From Hyphomicrobiales bacterium (GTDB taxonomy: Bacteria; Pseudomonadota; Alphaproteobacteria; Rhizobiales; Rhizobiaceae), in contig UBQW01000023.1 in assembly GCA_900467745.1 (NCBI GenBank), forward strand, positions 124,001 to 188,000: a stretch of DNA of 64,000 nucleotides. The letters are read 5' to 3'. Position 1 is the first letter of the stretch; every line of letters starts with the position of its first letter. A program made the translations under genes and the position numbers. Shown here in pieces: positions 19,884-28,736 of this stretch. Under the pieces are notes generated by a model. It ran no database searches, was not told the DNA's origin, and worked only from the letters and a program-made list of their open reading frames with translations.

Positions 19884-20600
19884 ATGCGGACAATCGGCCT
19901 GATCGGTGGCATGAGCTTTGAAAGCTCCGCCGTCTACTATCGCCTGATCAACGAGATGGTTCGCGACCGCCTCGGCGGCTTCGCCTCCGCCGAATTGCTG
20001 ATGCATTCCGTGAATTTCGACGAGATCGTCGCGATGCAGAAGGCCGGAGATTGGGATGCCGCCGGCAAACGGCTCAGCGACGTCGCAGCACGCCTGCAAT
20101 CGGCCGGCGCCGACTGCGTCCTGATCTGCACCAACACCATGCACCTCGTCGCCGGCCCCGTCGCCGAGCGCATCACCGTCCCGCTGATCCACATCATCGA
20201 TGAGACCGCGGCAGCGCTGAAGGCCGCCGGATGCCGCCGCCCGCTGCTGCTCGCCACGCGTTACACGATGGAGCACGGCTTCTATACCGATCGCGTGAAA
20301 AGCCTCGGACTCGACATCATGGTGCCGGATCAGGACGACCGCACCACTGTTCACGACATCATCTTCAACGAGTTGTGCGCCGGCCAGATCCTCGATAGCT
20401 CACGCGAAAAGCTCTTTGAGATCATCGAGCGCGAACGCGCCAAGGGCGCCGACAGCATCATCCTCGGCTGCACCGAGATCTGCCTGATCCTCGACCCGGA
20501 CAACCTGCCCCTGCCCGGCTTCGATACCACCAAGATCCACGCCAAAGCCGCCGTCGATTTTGCCCTGGGCGATCAAGCCACACGGAAGTCGGTCGCCTAG
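19884..20600 (+). CDS. Aspartate/glutamate racemase family protein
   Basis: A 238-residue cofactor-independent racemase. It starts MRTIGLIGGMSFESSAVYYR. The first catalytic cysteine is in CVLICTNTMHLV and the second in SIILGCTEICLIL, so both acid/base cysteines are present. This is the YgeA-type aspartate racemase subgroup by length and motif wording, but glutamate or another amino acid remains possible. The gene is divergent from ndh and is followed by a frameshifted regulator gene. Confidence 0.93.
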   Translation: MRTIGLIGGMSFESSAVYYRLINEMVRDRLGGFASAELLMHSVNFDEIVAMQKAGDWDAAGKRLSDVAARLQSAGADCVLICTNTMHLVAGPVAERITVPLIHIIDETAAALKAAGCRRPLLLATRYTMEHGFYTDRVKSLGLDIMVPDQDDRTTVHDIIFNELCAGQILDSSREKLFEIIERERAKGADSIILGCTEICLILDPDNLPLPGFDTTKIHAKAAVDFALGDQATRKSVA

Positions 20601-20613
20601 TCGCAACAATTTA

Positions 20614-20628
20614 GTTGACTCAGTCAAC
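20614..20628. promoter_or_regulatory. Candidate MarR operator
   Basis: GTTGACTCAGTCAAC is a perfect inverted repeat around a central C, embedded in an AT-rich stretch 40 bases upstream of the MarR-GNAT reading frame. TTGAC-type dyads of this size are usual MarR binding sites. Confidence 0.65.
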
Positions 20629-20667
20629 CAATTAAGGGACGGGGTCTCTCAACAGGAGACCTGATCC

Positions 20668-21583
20668 ATGTGCGATTCCGCCCTCATCGACGCCGCCCGC
20701 GACTTCAACCGCTTCTACACCAATTTCCTTGGGGTCCTCAGCAAGGCCTATCTCGACACCCCGTTCACGCTGACCGACGCGCGTCCTCTTTGAAGTGGGC
20801 TCGCAGGAGCGCGTCAGCGCCGTGGCGTTGGTCCGCGACCTGCACCTCGACCCCGCCTATCTCAGCCGTATCCTCAAGCGCTTCAAGACCGAAGGCTTGA
20901 TGGAGACGACGCCTGATCCCGACGACCGGCGCAGCCAGCTCATCTCTGTCACCGACCAGGGATGCGCGCAGTTCCAGGAGCTCGTCGACCGCTCCAACGC
21001 CCAGATCGCCGGACGTTTCGAGAAACTGGCATCAGGCGAACCGCAAAACGTCGTCGCGGCGATGAAGACGATCCGCTCCCTGCTTGATCCCGAAGCGACG
21101 CTGCCGCCTCTGGTCATCCGCCCTCATCGCGCCGGCGACATCGGCTGGATCGTCGAAAGCCAGGCGAAGTTCTACAGCGAGGAATATGGCTGGGACATGC
21201 GCTTCGAGGGGCTCGTGGCCGAGGTCGCCGGACGCTTCCTCACCAATTTCGATCCGGCCATGGAGTACGCCTGGATCGCCGAGCGCGGCGGCGTCAACAT
21301 CGGCTCCGTGCTGATGACCAACGGCGGCGACGGCGTCGCCAAATTGCGGCTCCTCTACATCGACAAATCGGCGCGCGGGCTCGGCCTTGGAAAGACATTG
21401 GTCGACGAATGCGTCCGCTTCGCGCGCGCCAAGGGATACCGGCAGATCTCGCTCTGGACCAACGACGTCCTGTCTACGGCGCGTTCGATCTATATGAAAG
21501 CCGGCTTCCAGCTCGTCTCCGAGGAGAAGCACCGCATGTTCGGCCCCGAGCTCAACGGGCAGACCTGGGTTCTCGATCTCTAA
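20668..21583 (+). pseudogene. MarR-GNAT bifunctional regulator/acetyltransferase, frameshifted
   Basis: The gene starts at ATG 20668 (MCDSALIDAARDFNRFYTN) after an AGGAG site. The frame runs to a TGA at 20791, yet the protein continues uninterrupted in another frame from about 20784 (EVGSQERVSAVALVRDLHLDPAYLSRILKRF, a MarR winged helix) into an acetyltransferase domain (RLLYIDKSARGLGLGKTLVDECVRFARAKGY, the acetyl-CoA motif) ending at 21583. The break falls in a CG repeat (20778-20783). Adding two bases there would restore one ~306-residue MarR-GNAT protein. The C-terminal part alone could start at a GTG at 20795 but would lose the first MarR helices. The cause may be a real deletion or a sequencing error. 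Confidence 0.85.
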
Positions 21584-21610
21584 ATTGTAAAACGGCAAGT
21601 TTCGGCTTGA

Positions 21611-21632
21611 TTTGGAAACGATCATTTCCTAA
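21611..21632. promoter_or_regulatory. Candidate TetR operator upstream of 21644
   Basis: GGAAA (21614-21618) and TTTCC (21625-21629) flank a centred GATC, and the dyad extends into TT/AA on both sides. It lies 12 bases before the TetR start codon, where binding would repress the gene. Confidence 0.6.
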
Positions 21633-21643
21633 TCAGTCGATCC

Positions 21644-22261
21644 ATGATGACACACGCACTCATCGACACCAGCCGAGCGCGCGGACGCCCGCGGGAATTC
21701 GATATGGACGCAGCGCTTGGCAAGGCGCTCGACGTCTTTTCCGAACGCGGCTATCACGCCGCCTCGATCAGCGAACTGACCGAGGCGATGCAGCTGACCT
21801 CGGGCAGCGTCTACAAGGCATTCAAGGACAAGCGCGGCATCTTCCTCGCCGCCTTCGACCGCTATCGGCGCATTCGCCTCGCCGTGCTCGACGCCCGCCT
21901 GCAAGACGCCGCCACTGGCCGCGACAAGGTTCGCGAACTTCTGGTGTCCTATGCATCATCTTCCCATGGCGAGTCCGGCACGCGAGGATGCCTCGTGGTC
22001 GGCAGCGCCAATGAGCTCGCGATCTTCGACGAGGAAGCCGCGCAACGCGTCTCGGATGCATTTAACGCCAATGAAGCGCACCTGGTCGAGCTCATCCGCC
22101 TCGGCCAGAGCGACGGCTCCATTTCAGCCACGCTCGATGTCGAAGCCACGGCACGCACCCTGCTTTGCCTGACCGCCGGTATGCGCATCGTCGGCAAGAC
22201 CGGCCGCACAGCGCCCGATATGGACGCCGTTGCCCGCGAGGCGATGAAGCTTCTGACCTGA
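21644..22261 (+). CDS. TetR/AcrR family transcriptional regulator
   Basis: A 205-residue regulator. The N-terminal helix-turn-helix follows ALGKALDVFSERGYHAASISELTEAMQLTSGSVYKAFKDKRGIF, a textbook TetR motif. The C-terminal part contains SHGESGTRGCLVVGSANEL, resembling the TetR_C16/YcdC-like domain with a conserved cysteine. A GGAAA/TTTCC dyad lies directly upstream. The MFS gene 72 bases downstream on the same strand is the most likely target and operon partner. The ATG at 21644 or 21647 may be used. Confidence 0.9.
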   Translation: MMTHALIDTSRARGRPREFDMDAALGKALDVFSERGYHAASISELTEAMQLTSGSVYKAFKDKRGIFLAAFDRYRRIRLAVLDARLQDAATGRDKVRELLVSYASSSHGESGTRGCLVVGSANELAIFDEEAAQRVSDAFNANEAHLVELIRLGQSDGSISATLDVEATARTLLCLTAGMRIVGKTGRTAPDMDAVAREAMKLLT

Positions 22262-22332
22262 TCGTTTTCCCATGAGCGCGCAAAACCGCGCTCGTAACCA
22301 CCTGTACTATCCGTTTGCCCCCGGAGCACCGC

Positions 22333-23544
22333 ATGAGCCTTTCATCCACCACGCCGGAGACCGTTGCCGCGCCAACGATCTCGCCCTTGATGACATTTCT
22401 TTTCGCCGCCGCCTGCGGGCTCGTGGCCGCCAACCTCTATTATGGCCAGCCGCTCGCCGGCCCGATCAGCGCATCGCTCGGCTTCAGCCCGGCCGCCACC
22501 GGCCTGATCGTCACGCTGACGCAGATCGGCTATGGCCTCGGCCTGCTTTTGATCGTCCCGCTCGGCGACCTCATGGAAAACCGCAAGCTGGTGCTGATCC
22601 TGGTTGCCGCCTCGGCCGTGTCTCTCATCGGCGCCGCCCTGTCGACGACCCCCACCATGTTCCTCACCGCCTCGCTCTGTATCGGCATGGGCTCGGTTGC
22701 CGTTCAGGTCCTCGTGCCCTTTGCCGCCAACATGGCGCCCGATGCCTCACGCGGTCGCGTCGTTGGCAATGTCATGAGCGGCCTGCTCTGCGGCATCATG
22801 CTCGCCCGCCCGGTCGCAAGTTTCCTCGCCGAAGCGACCTCCTGGCACGACGTCTATTACGTCTCGGCCGTCGTCATGATCCTGCTCGCCGCCATCCTGC
22901 GCGTCCAGCTGCCGGTCCGCACCCCGCACACCCGGCTGAGCTACGGCGCGTTGCTCGCCTCCATGGCGCATCTCGCCTTGCATTCCCGCGTTCTGCAGCG
23001 CCGCGCGCTCTATCAGGCCGGCATGTTCGGCGCTTTCAGCCTGTTCTGGACGACGACGCCGCTTCTGCTCGCCAGCCCCGCCTTCGGCCTGACGCAGAAC
23101 GGCATCGCGCTCTTCGCGCTTGCCGGTGCCGCCGGCGCCATCGCCTCACCGATCGCCGGCCGCCTCGCCGACCGTGGCCTGACCAAGATCGCCTCGACCA
23201 TCGCCATGCTCTGCGGCATCGCCGCCTTCCTGATGAGCCACTTCGCGACCGACGGCTCCGTACTCGCGCTGACGCTGCTCACGGCGGCCGCCATCATTCT
23301 CGACTTCGGCGTAACGACCAATCTCGTGGTCGGCCAGAGGGCGATCTACGCGATCAGCCCGGAGCACCGCAGCCGCCTCAACGGCCTCTTCATGGCAACC
23401 TTCTTCGCCGGCGGTGCGCTCGGCTCGGCCATCGGCGGCTGGGCGTTCGCCACCGGCGGCTGGACGCTGGCCGCCTGGATCGGCCTCTGCTTCCCCAGCC
23501 TCGCCTTCCTGCTGTTCCTCACGGAAGGGCTGCGGAAGCGCTAA
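22333..23544 (+). CDS. MFS drug/metabolite efflux transporter
   Basis: A 403-residue permease with about twelve helices. The segment PLGDLMENRKLVL after helix 2 is the MFS motif A (G-D-x-x-x-x-R-K), and GLLCGIMLARPVASFLAE in helix 5 resembles motif C of proton antiporters. This suggests drug or metabolite export. The start at 22333 follows CCGGAG. A longer in-frame start at 22315 is weaker. It is probably regulated by the TetR gene just upstream. Confidence 0.88.
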   Translation: MSLSSTTPETVAAPTISPLMTFLFAAACGLVAANLYYGQPLAGPISASLGFSPAATGLIVTLTQIGYGLGLLLIVPLGDLMENRKLVLILVAASAVSLIGAALSTTPTMFLTASLCIGMGSVAVQVLVPFAANMAPDASRGRVVGNVMSGLLCGIMLARPVASFLAEATSWHDVYYVSAVVMILLAAILRVQLPVRTPHTRLSYGALLASMAHLALHSRVLQRRALYQAGMFGAFSLFWTTTPLLLASPAFGLTQNGIALFALAGAAGAIASPIAGRLADRGLTKIASTIAMLCGIAAFLMSHFATDGSVLALTLLTAAAIILDFGVTTNLVVGQRAIYAISPEHRSRLNGLFMATFFAGGALGSAIGGWAFATGGWTLAAWIGLCFPSLAFLLFLTEGLRKR

Positions 23545-23597
23545 TCAGTATCGGGAACGGCGTGACGCTTCACTTCGTGCCGCAAGGCACGCACGCG

Positions 23598-24017
23598 TCA
23601 CGCACCCGATGCGTCGAACTTGATCCGGGCGGAGCGAACGGCCTCATGGTTGTTCTCCGCCCAGTTCAAAAGCAATGCCAGCGTCTGGTAGAGCGAGTTT
23701 CCGAGATCCGTCATCCGGTATTCGACGCTCGGCGGCTTGGTCGGAAACACCTCGCGCTCGATATAGCCGTCGCGCTGCAGGTCGCGCAGCGTCTGCGTCA
23801 GCATGCGCTGGGAGATATCGGGGATCATCCGGCGCAGCTCGCCGAAACGATAAGGCTGCTGCGACAGCGCCTCCAGCATCAGCGTCGACCACTTGCCGCC
23901 GATCTGCTGCATCATGTCCCGCACCGGACAATTGTTGAAATCGAGCTTGGAGAGATCGACCTCGTTCCGCACGCGCGGCTCGGCCTTGCTCTTCAGGTTG
24001 ACGACGGTGCCGGCCAT
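23598..24017 (-). CDS. HxlR family transcriptional regulator
   Basis: A 139-residue winged-helix protein. It carries the HxlR signature with a single conserved cysteine ([24 protein letters not shown], Cys30) and [32 protein letters not shown]. In family members such as YodB and QorR the equivalent cysteine senses quinones, diamide or aldehydes. It is divergent from a quinone-oxidoreductase-like gene at 24141, matching that scheme. I chose the ATG at 24017 ([11 protein letters not shown]). The ORF extension to 24080 would run into the probable promoter region. Confidence 0.92.
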   Translation of the reverse strand: MAGTVVNLKSKAEPRVRNEVDLSKLDFNNCPVRDMMQQIGGKWSTLMLEALSQQPYRFGELRRMIPDISQRMLTQTLRDLQRDGYIEREVFPTKPPSVEYRMTDLGNSLYQTLALLLNWAENNHEAVRSARIKFDASGA

Positions 24018-24140
24018 GCTGCTGGTTCCCTTTTGGTAACTTACGGCGCAAAAACTGCCTCCTTTACAGCTGTCGGTCAATCCCTATTTTAGCCCTAGTC
24101 TCTTTTCGAGACCAGCAATCGAACCTAGAGGTTTACAGAC

Positions 24141-25028
24141 ATGAGCGAAACGATCCTCATCACCGGTGCCGCCGGACAGCTTGGCCAGCGCGTCATCCAT
24201 CACTTGCTCGAGACCTACAAGGTTCCCGCGGCCAACCTGATCGCTGCCAGCCGCGACACCTCCAAGCTTTCGGAGCTCGCCGCCAAGGGCGTCCAGACCC
24301 GCAAGGCCGACTTCGACGACGCCGCCTCGCTGGAAGCCGCCTTCAAGGGCGCCGATCGCGTGCTCATCATCAGCACCGACGCGCTCGCCGTTCCCGGCCT
24401 GCGCTTGAAGCAGCACACGACGGCCGTCGCCGCAGCTGTGAAGGCCGGCGTCAAGCACATCGCCTACACCTCGATGCCCTCGCCCGACAAGTCGCTGGTG
24501 ACCTTCGCGCCCGACCATCTCGGCACCGAAAACGCCGTCAAGGCAAGCGGCCTGCCCTACACGATCATCCGCAACGCCTGGTATCTCGACAACTACATGC
24601 ACTCCATGCCGCACAATCTTCAGGGCGGCAGCTGGTACACGGCATCGGGCGACGGCAAGGTGCCGAACATCTCCCGCGACGATTGCGCCCTTGGCGCCGC
24701 CGCGGCCCTCGCATCGGGCACCAAGGACAGCGCCACCTACACGCTGACTGGCGCGCAGTCGCTTTCCGCCGATGAGATCGCCGCCGCCATTTCCGAAGCC
24801 GCCGGCAAGCCGCTCGCCGCCGTGAAGGTCACCGACCAGCAACTGCGCCAGGGCCTCCTCGGCGCCGGTCTTCCTGATTTTGTCGCCGACATGCTGGTCT
24901 CGGCCGACGCCAATGTCCGCGCCGGCAATTTCGATCACGTGACCGAGGACTTCACCAAGCTGACCGGCAAGCAGCCGCAGTCGCTGAAGGACTACTTCGT
25001 GGCCAACAAGGCAGCGCTCGTCGCCTGA
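24141..25028 (+). CDS. NAD(P)H:quinone oxidoreductase-like SDR/NmrA protein (QorB type)
   Basis: A 295-residue atypical short-chain dehydrogenase. It starts MSETILITGAAGQLGQRVIHHLLE, the NADP-binding TGAAGQLG site, and contains KHIAYTSMPSPDKS and YTIIRNAWYLDNYM, segments shared with E. coli QorB (YtfG) and NmrA-like proteins. QorB reduces quinones with NADPH. The gene is divergent from an HxlR regulator with 123 bases between, so a quinone- or thiol-stress response is the natural inference. A stem-loop follows at 25050-25077. Confidence 0.9.
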   Translation: MSETILITGAAGQLGQRVIHHLLETYKVPAANLIAASRDTSKLSELAAKGVQTRKADFDDAASLEAAFKGADRVLIISTDALAVPGLRLKQHTTAVAAAVKAGVKHIAYTSMPSPDKSLVTFAPDHLGTENAVKASGLPYTIIRNAWYLDNYMHSMPHNLQGGSWYTASGDGKVPNISRDDCALGAAAALASGTKDSATYTLTGAQSLSADEIAAAISEAAGKPLAAVKVTDQQLRQGLLGAGLPDFVADMLVSADANVRAGNFDHVTEDFTKLTGKQPQSLKDYFVANKAALVA

Positions 25029-25049
25029 CAGCGCTCTCCCTGAAGCCAC

Positions 25050-25081
25050 AACCCGCTCCGCACCACCGGGGCGGGTTTTTG
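25050..25081. terminator. Terminator between qorB-like gene and pdxJ
   Basis: AACCCGC (25050-25056) pairs with GCGGGTT (25071-25077) and a T-run follows on the plus strand. It lies between two convergent genes. Confidence 0.8.
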
Positions 25082-25097
25082 TTTGGCCAGACTGGAC

Positions 25098-25850
25098 TTA
25101 GATCTTCTGGCCGCAAGCGCGGCAGAAGCGGCGCACGGTCTCGGCCATGCCGAACTCCAGCGCATCCGCCGTCAGCCCGTGGCCGATCGAGACTTCCGCG
25201 AGCTTCGGGATGCGCTTCACCAGCGGCGGCAGATTGGCGACGGTCAGATCATGCCCAGCATTGACGCCTAGCCCGATCGCCAGAGCCGCATCAGCCGTCT
25301 TGCCCAGCGCCTCAAGGATCGGCCCCACCCGCTCCGGCGCATCATAACAGCCGCCGTAGGGGCCGGTGTAGAGCTCGATCCGATCGGCGCCCACTGCCTT
25401 GGCAATCGCCACCGCCTCCTCATCCCCGTCCCCATCGGCAAACAGCGATACGCGCGTGCCCATCTTCTTCAGCCGCGCAATCACATCCGTCAGCAATGCG
25501 CGATCCTTGCGGAAGTCCCAGCCGTGATCGGACGTCGCCTGCGAAGGATGATCCGGCACCAGCGTCACCTGCTCGGGCGCGGCCTTGGCGCAGAGGTCGA
25601 GGAACTCGTCCGTCGGATAGCCCTCGATATTAAACTCCGCTTCCGGAAATTCATCGTCGATCAGGTTGCGAATGACCGGCAGATCGGAAAACCGGATGTG
25701 ACGCTCGTCTGGGCGCGGATGCACCGTCAGCCCGCTCGCGCCCGACTTGAGCGCGATGCGCCCCAGCGCCTCGACGCTCGGCCAGGGCAGGTCGCGGCGA
25801 TTGCGCAGCATGGCGATGGCGTTGAGATTGACGGAAAGCGTGGTGGGCAT
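25098..25850 (-). CDS. pdxJ: Pyridoxine 5'-phosphate synthase
   Basis: A 250-residue TIM barrel that condenses 1-deoxyxylulose 5-phosphate with 3-amino-2-oxopropyl phosphate, the last ring-forming step of vitamin B6 synthesis. It has the family N-terminus [17 protein letters not shown] (NxNxIAxLRNAR in homologues), [36 protein letters not shown] with the catalytic glutamate region, and [16 protein letters not shown] near the C-terminus. I placed the start at 25850 (MPTTLSVN). The ORF extension to 26000 is not family-like. Confidence 0.95.
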   Translation of the reverse strand: MPTTLSVNLNAIAMLRNRRDLPWPSVEALGRIALKSGASGLTVHPRPDERHIRFSDLPVIRNLIDDEFPEAEFNIEGYPTDEFLDLCAKAAPEQVTLVPDHPSQATSDHGWDFRKDRALLTDVIARLKKMGTRVSLFADGDGDEEAVAIAKAVGADRIELYTGPYGGCYDAPERVGPILEALGKTADAALAIGLGVNAGHDLTVANLPPLVKRIPKLAEVSIGHGLTADALEFGMAETVRRFCRACGQKI

Positions 25851-26279
25851 GGCGAGTTTCCATTCAATGAAAGAAGCTGCCTCGCTTTTAAGCCAAGGAC
25901 GCCGTCGCGGCCAACGAGATTCGTGCATGATTGCATGTGAATTTCTGATTGATGGCTCACCGCCGCCACATGGCCGCAAGCAAAGTAACGCCAACGGCAA
26001 GACGTATCAGAAAAACGATTAAGCATCCGGGACAGAAACGCCTCGCACGATTCGTTCAGAAGTTGCAGTGCAGTCGCATGTACATTCGACTATTATTTAC
26101 AAGTGACTATTTTTAAGGATAACAAATCAGTCGTTTAACGCATAGTCTGATCGCAATGGATCACCAGATCGAGGATCCGTTGCTTTGCATGCCGACCGGG
26201 AATGCATCGTCAAAACCGCTCGACCGCGCCCGTATCCATGTCATGCGCGCACTTGATCATGCGTAGAACAGGAGGGCTC
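25851..26279. other. 429-base intergenic region, AT-rich centre, promoters only
   Basis: No gene is supported here. The stretch 26080-26130 is much more AT-rich than its surroundings (TATTATTTACAAG, TTTTTAAGGATAAC) and probably holds the promoters of the divergent pdxJ and MerR-LuxR genes. I see no recognisable riboswitch. Confidence 0.6.
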
Positions 26280-26969
26280 ATGTCCGAACGACATAAGCAG
26301 GCTGCAAGACCAAACGCTCCGCCCCAGGCGCCTCCGGATTTCAGGTTCCTGCCGCGCGTCGCGCACCCGGCAAGCCTGCCCGGCGGCAAGGTCGCGATTG
26401 CCGACATGGCCAATGCCTTCGGCGTCACCCACCGGACCCTGCATTTCTACGAGGAGAAAGGGCTGATCGCCTCGAGCCGCATCGGGCTGATGCGCGTCTA
26501 CGAACACGCCGACATAAGGCGCATGGCCGTCATCAACGTCTGCCGCGAGGCGGGCATGCCGGTGGCCGTCATCCAGGAACTGATGGCCGATCTCTGCAGC
26601 TCCACCTCGCAGCAGGACGCCGACGCCGTCTTCGCCGCCGCCCTTGCCTCGCGAAAGCGCGAACTGACGGCTGAAATGTCGACGCTGCACCGCCAGCTTC
26701 AGCAGGTGACCGAACTGCTGGAGAACACCGCCCCCGGCGACGAGCCGCCGCTCAACGACAACCAGCATGAGCGCTCGCTGACCGAACAGGAATATCGCTG
26801 CCTCGTGCTGATGACCGAGGGACTATCGACCCAACGCATCGCCCGCACGCTCGATCTCAAGGAGGACGACGCGAAATCGATCGAGGCCGCGATTATCAGA
26901 AAGCTCGACACCAACAACCGCTTCCAGGCAATCGCCAAGGCGGTTCTGCTCGGCATCGTGCAGATCTGA
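26280..26969 (+). CDS. MerR-type regulator with an added C-terminal LuxR-type helix-turn-helix
   Basis: A 229-residue protein with two DNA-binding signatures. Residues ~37-110 form a MerR winged helix (IADMANAFGVTHRTLHFYEEKGLIA, then RVYEHADIRRM and CREAGMPVAVIQELM). Residues ~166-229 read SLTEQEYRCLVLMTEGLSTQRIARTLDL and then IRKLDTNNRFQAIAKAVLLGI, which follows the LuxR/GerE consensus (LTxRExxVLxLxAEGLSNxEIAxxL ... KLxVxNRxxAxxKAxxLGL). The middle (~120-160) is helical, as in MerR dimerisation coils. No cysteine-rich metal site is visible. The ATG at 26280 follows AGGAGGG. It stands alone, so its targets are unknown. Confidence 0.82.
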   Translation: MSERHKQAARPNAPPQAPPDFRFLPRVAHPASLPGGKVAIADMANAFGVTHRTLHFYEEKGLIASSRIGLMRVYEHADIRRMAVINVCREAGMPVAVIQELMADLCSSTSQQDADAVFAAALASRKRELTAEMSTLHRQLQQVTELLENTAPGDEPPLNDNQHERSLTEQEYRCLVLMTEGLSTQRIARTLDLKEDDAKSIEAAIIRKLDTNNRFQAIAKAVLLGIVQI

Positions 26970-27026
26970 AGCATAGCGCGTAAAACTGTGCAGCGGTTTT
27001 GCGGCACCGACATGCGACGCGCTTGA
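26968..27026. repeat. Rhizobial interspersed repeat, copy 1
   Basis: The stretch GAAGCATAGCGCGTAAAAC...GCAGCGGTTTTGCGGC...GACATGCG resembles copy 2 at 60411-60477 (shared GAAGCA, AAA-GTG-AGCGGTTTT core). The AAAAC/GTTTT arms can form a small hairpin. It lies between the MerR-LuxR stop and the convergent helicase stop. Confidence 0.6.
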
Positions 27027-27031
27027 AAAAC

Positions 27032-28159
27032 TCAGCGAACGATCGTCAGCGTTTCCGCCGCGCGCGTGATCGCCGTGTAGAGCCAGCGCTCCCTCGTATC
27101 GCGAAACGCCCAGCTTTCATCGAACAGGACGACATTGTTCCACTGCGAACCCTGCGCCTTGTGCACGGTCAGCGCATAGCCGAAATCGAACTCGTCGTAG
27201 CGCTTGCGGGTATTCCAGGGAATCTCGCCCTCGACATCCTCGAAGGCCTGCTTCAGCAGCTTGATCTTCGCCGCCCCGCGATCGATATCGTCATCCTCGG
27301 GCCGGATCAGAAGGTTGATCCCTGGCTTGGTCGTCTCCTTAGAAGACGTCATCACCTGCCAGAGCGAACCGTTGAGCAGCCCCTTGGCGGGATCGTTGCG
27401 CAAGCAGACCAGCTTGTCGCCCGTCTGCGGATAATCGGCGGTGAAACCCTTCAGCTCGCGCAGCCGCTGGTTATAGCGCCGCCGCGTGCGGTTCGTGCCG
27501 ACGAGCACCTGATCGGCGTCGAGCACAAGCGACTGGTTGACCTCGTTCTTCGAGATCACCTGCGCCGCCCCGTAATCGCCATACATGATCTCCTTGCCCT
27601 CACGCACCTGCATGGCGAGCCCGATGATCGGGTTGTCGCGCGCCTGCCGGTGGATATCGGTCAGGAGATAGTCCGGTTCCTGGTTAGTGAAGAAGCCGCC
27701 ACCGGAGACGGGCGGCAGCTGGCCGGGATCGCCGAGAACAAGGATCGGCGTGCCGAAGCTCATCAAATCCTTGCCCAGCGCCTCATCCACCATCGAGCAT
27801 TCGTCGACGATGATCAGCGCCGCCTTGGCGACGGGGCTCTGGCGGTTAATGGTGAACATCGGCGCGATCGAGGTCTTGCCGGTCTCTTCGTCCTCGACAG
27901 CCTCTTCGCCGCGCGGCCGGTAGATCAGCGAATGCAGCGTACGCGCATTGCTGGCGCCACGCGTCCGCAACACCTGCGCCGCCTTGCCGGTGAACGCCGC
28001 AAACAGCACCTCGCCATCGACATGCTCGGCGAAATGCCGCGCAAGCGTCGTCTTTCCCGTGCCGGCATAGCCGAACAGCCGAAAAATCGGGGCCTTTCCC
28101 TCCTTCAGCCATTTGGCAACGGCTTTCAGGGCTTCGTCTTGTTGCGGAGCAAATTGCAT
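27032..28159 (-). CDS. RecD/Dda-like ATP-dependent DNA helicase
   Basis: A 375-residue superfamily 1B helicase. Motifs in order: Walker A FGYAGTGKTTLARHF (I), ALIIVDECSMVDE (II), ILVLGDPGQLPPV (III), TVHKAQGSQWNNVVLFDES (V) and WLYTAITRAAETL (VI). It is far shorter than RecD and lacks N-terminal RecD domains and RecB/RecC partners, so it resembles the stand-alone Dda/PIF1-like helicases found in many alphaproteobacteria. Likely role: unwinding 5'-3' during repair or replication-fork processing. Monocistronic. Confidence 0.92.
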   Translation of the reverse strand: MQFAPQQDEALKAVAKWLKEGKAPIFRLFGYAGTGKTTLARHFAEHVDGEVLFAAFTGKAAQVLRTRGASNARTLHSLIYRPRGEEAVEDEETGKTSIAPMFTINRQSPVAKAALIIVDECSMVDEALGKDLMSFGTPILVLGDPGQLPPVSGGGFFTNQEPDYLLTDIHRQARDNPIIGLAMQVREGKEIMYGDYGAAQVISKNEVNQSLVLDADQVLVGTNRTRRRYNQRLRELKGFTADYPQTGDKLVCLRNDPAKGLLNGSLWQVMTSSKETTKPGINLLIRPEDDDIDRGAAKIKLLKQAFEDVEGEIPWNTRKRYDEFDFGYALTVHKAQGSQWNNVVLFDESWAFRDTRERWLYTAITRAAETLTIVR

Positions 28160-28334
28160 GATCCATCGACTTGGCAGGATTCGTCAGCGATAGGCAACCG
28201 CAAAATGCCGCAAGGCGGCCGGCCTCCCCGCCCGATCGAAAAAAATCTGACGACACCACGGAATAAAATCGCCCCCCGCTTTGTCTCATGTCAGCCAACG
28301 CAAACCGCGTGCGCCCAACCCGAGGAGACACCCG

Positions 28335-28715
28335 ATGAAATCCGCGAAATTCCTGATCGCTCTCGCCGTCGCATCCGCAGCCGCTACCGCCGCCTTCGCC
28401 GCCCCGCCCGTCAAGACGGTCGATTCCGCCAAGGGCAAGGTCCTCGCCGGCGAAAACGGCATGTCGCTCTACACCTTCAAGAAGGACACGAAGGACGTGT
28501 CCAATTGCTACGACGACTGCGCCAAGAACTGGCCGCCGCTGATGGCCGATGGCAATGCCAAGCCGGAAGGGGCATACTCGATCGTGGACCGCAAGGACGG
28601 CATGAAGCAATGGGCGAAGGACGGCATGCCACTCTACTTCTGGGTCAAGGACAAGAAGATGGGCGATATCACCGGCGACGGCGTCAAGGATGTGTGGGAT
28701 GTCGCAAAGCCATAA
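28335..28715 (+). CDS. Secreted YxFWYxxD-repeat protein (PF03640/COG4315 type)
   Basis: A 126-residue exported protein. The signal peptide (MKSAKFLIALAVASAAATAAFA) is clear and has no lipobox cysteine. The mature part has two copies of the family repeat: LYTFKKDTKDVSNCYDDCAKNWPPL and LYFWVKDKKMGDITGDGVKDVWDV. Each has Y-x-[FW]-x-x-D, and a CxxxC pair sits in the first. Function is unknown. It lies 21 bases upstream of an ECF sigma factor gene, so it is probably co-transcribed with the sigma/anti-sigma pair. The start at 28335 follows GAGGAG. Confidence 0.9.
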   Translation: MKSAKFLIALAVASAAATAAFAAPPVKTVDSAKGKVLAGENGMSLYTFKKDTKDVSNCYDDCAKNWPPLMADGNAKPEGAYSIVDRKDGMKQWAKDGMPLYFWVKDKKMGDITGDGVKDVWDVAKP

Positions 28716-28736
28716 ACGCTGGGCAGGCTTGATCGC

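Noticed and set aside
22272..24092. 606-codon plus-strand ORF across the MFS and HxlR genes
   Set aside because: It is an alternate frame that spans two well-supported genes and has no domain of its own.
26999..28732. 577-codon plus-strand ORF opposite the helicase
   Set aside because: Shadow of the RecD-like helicase and of the secreted protein gene in another frame.
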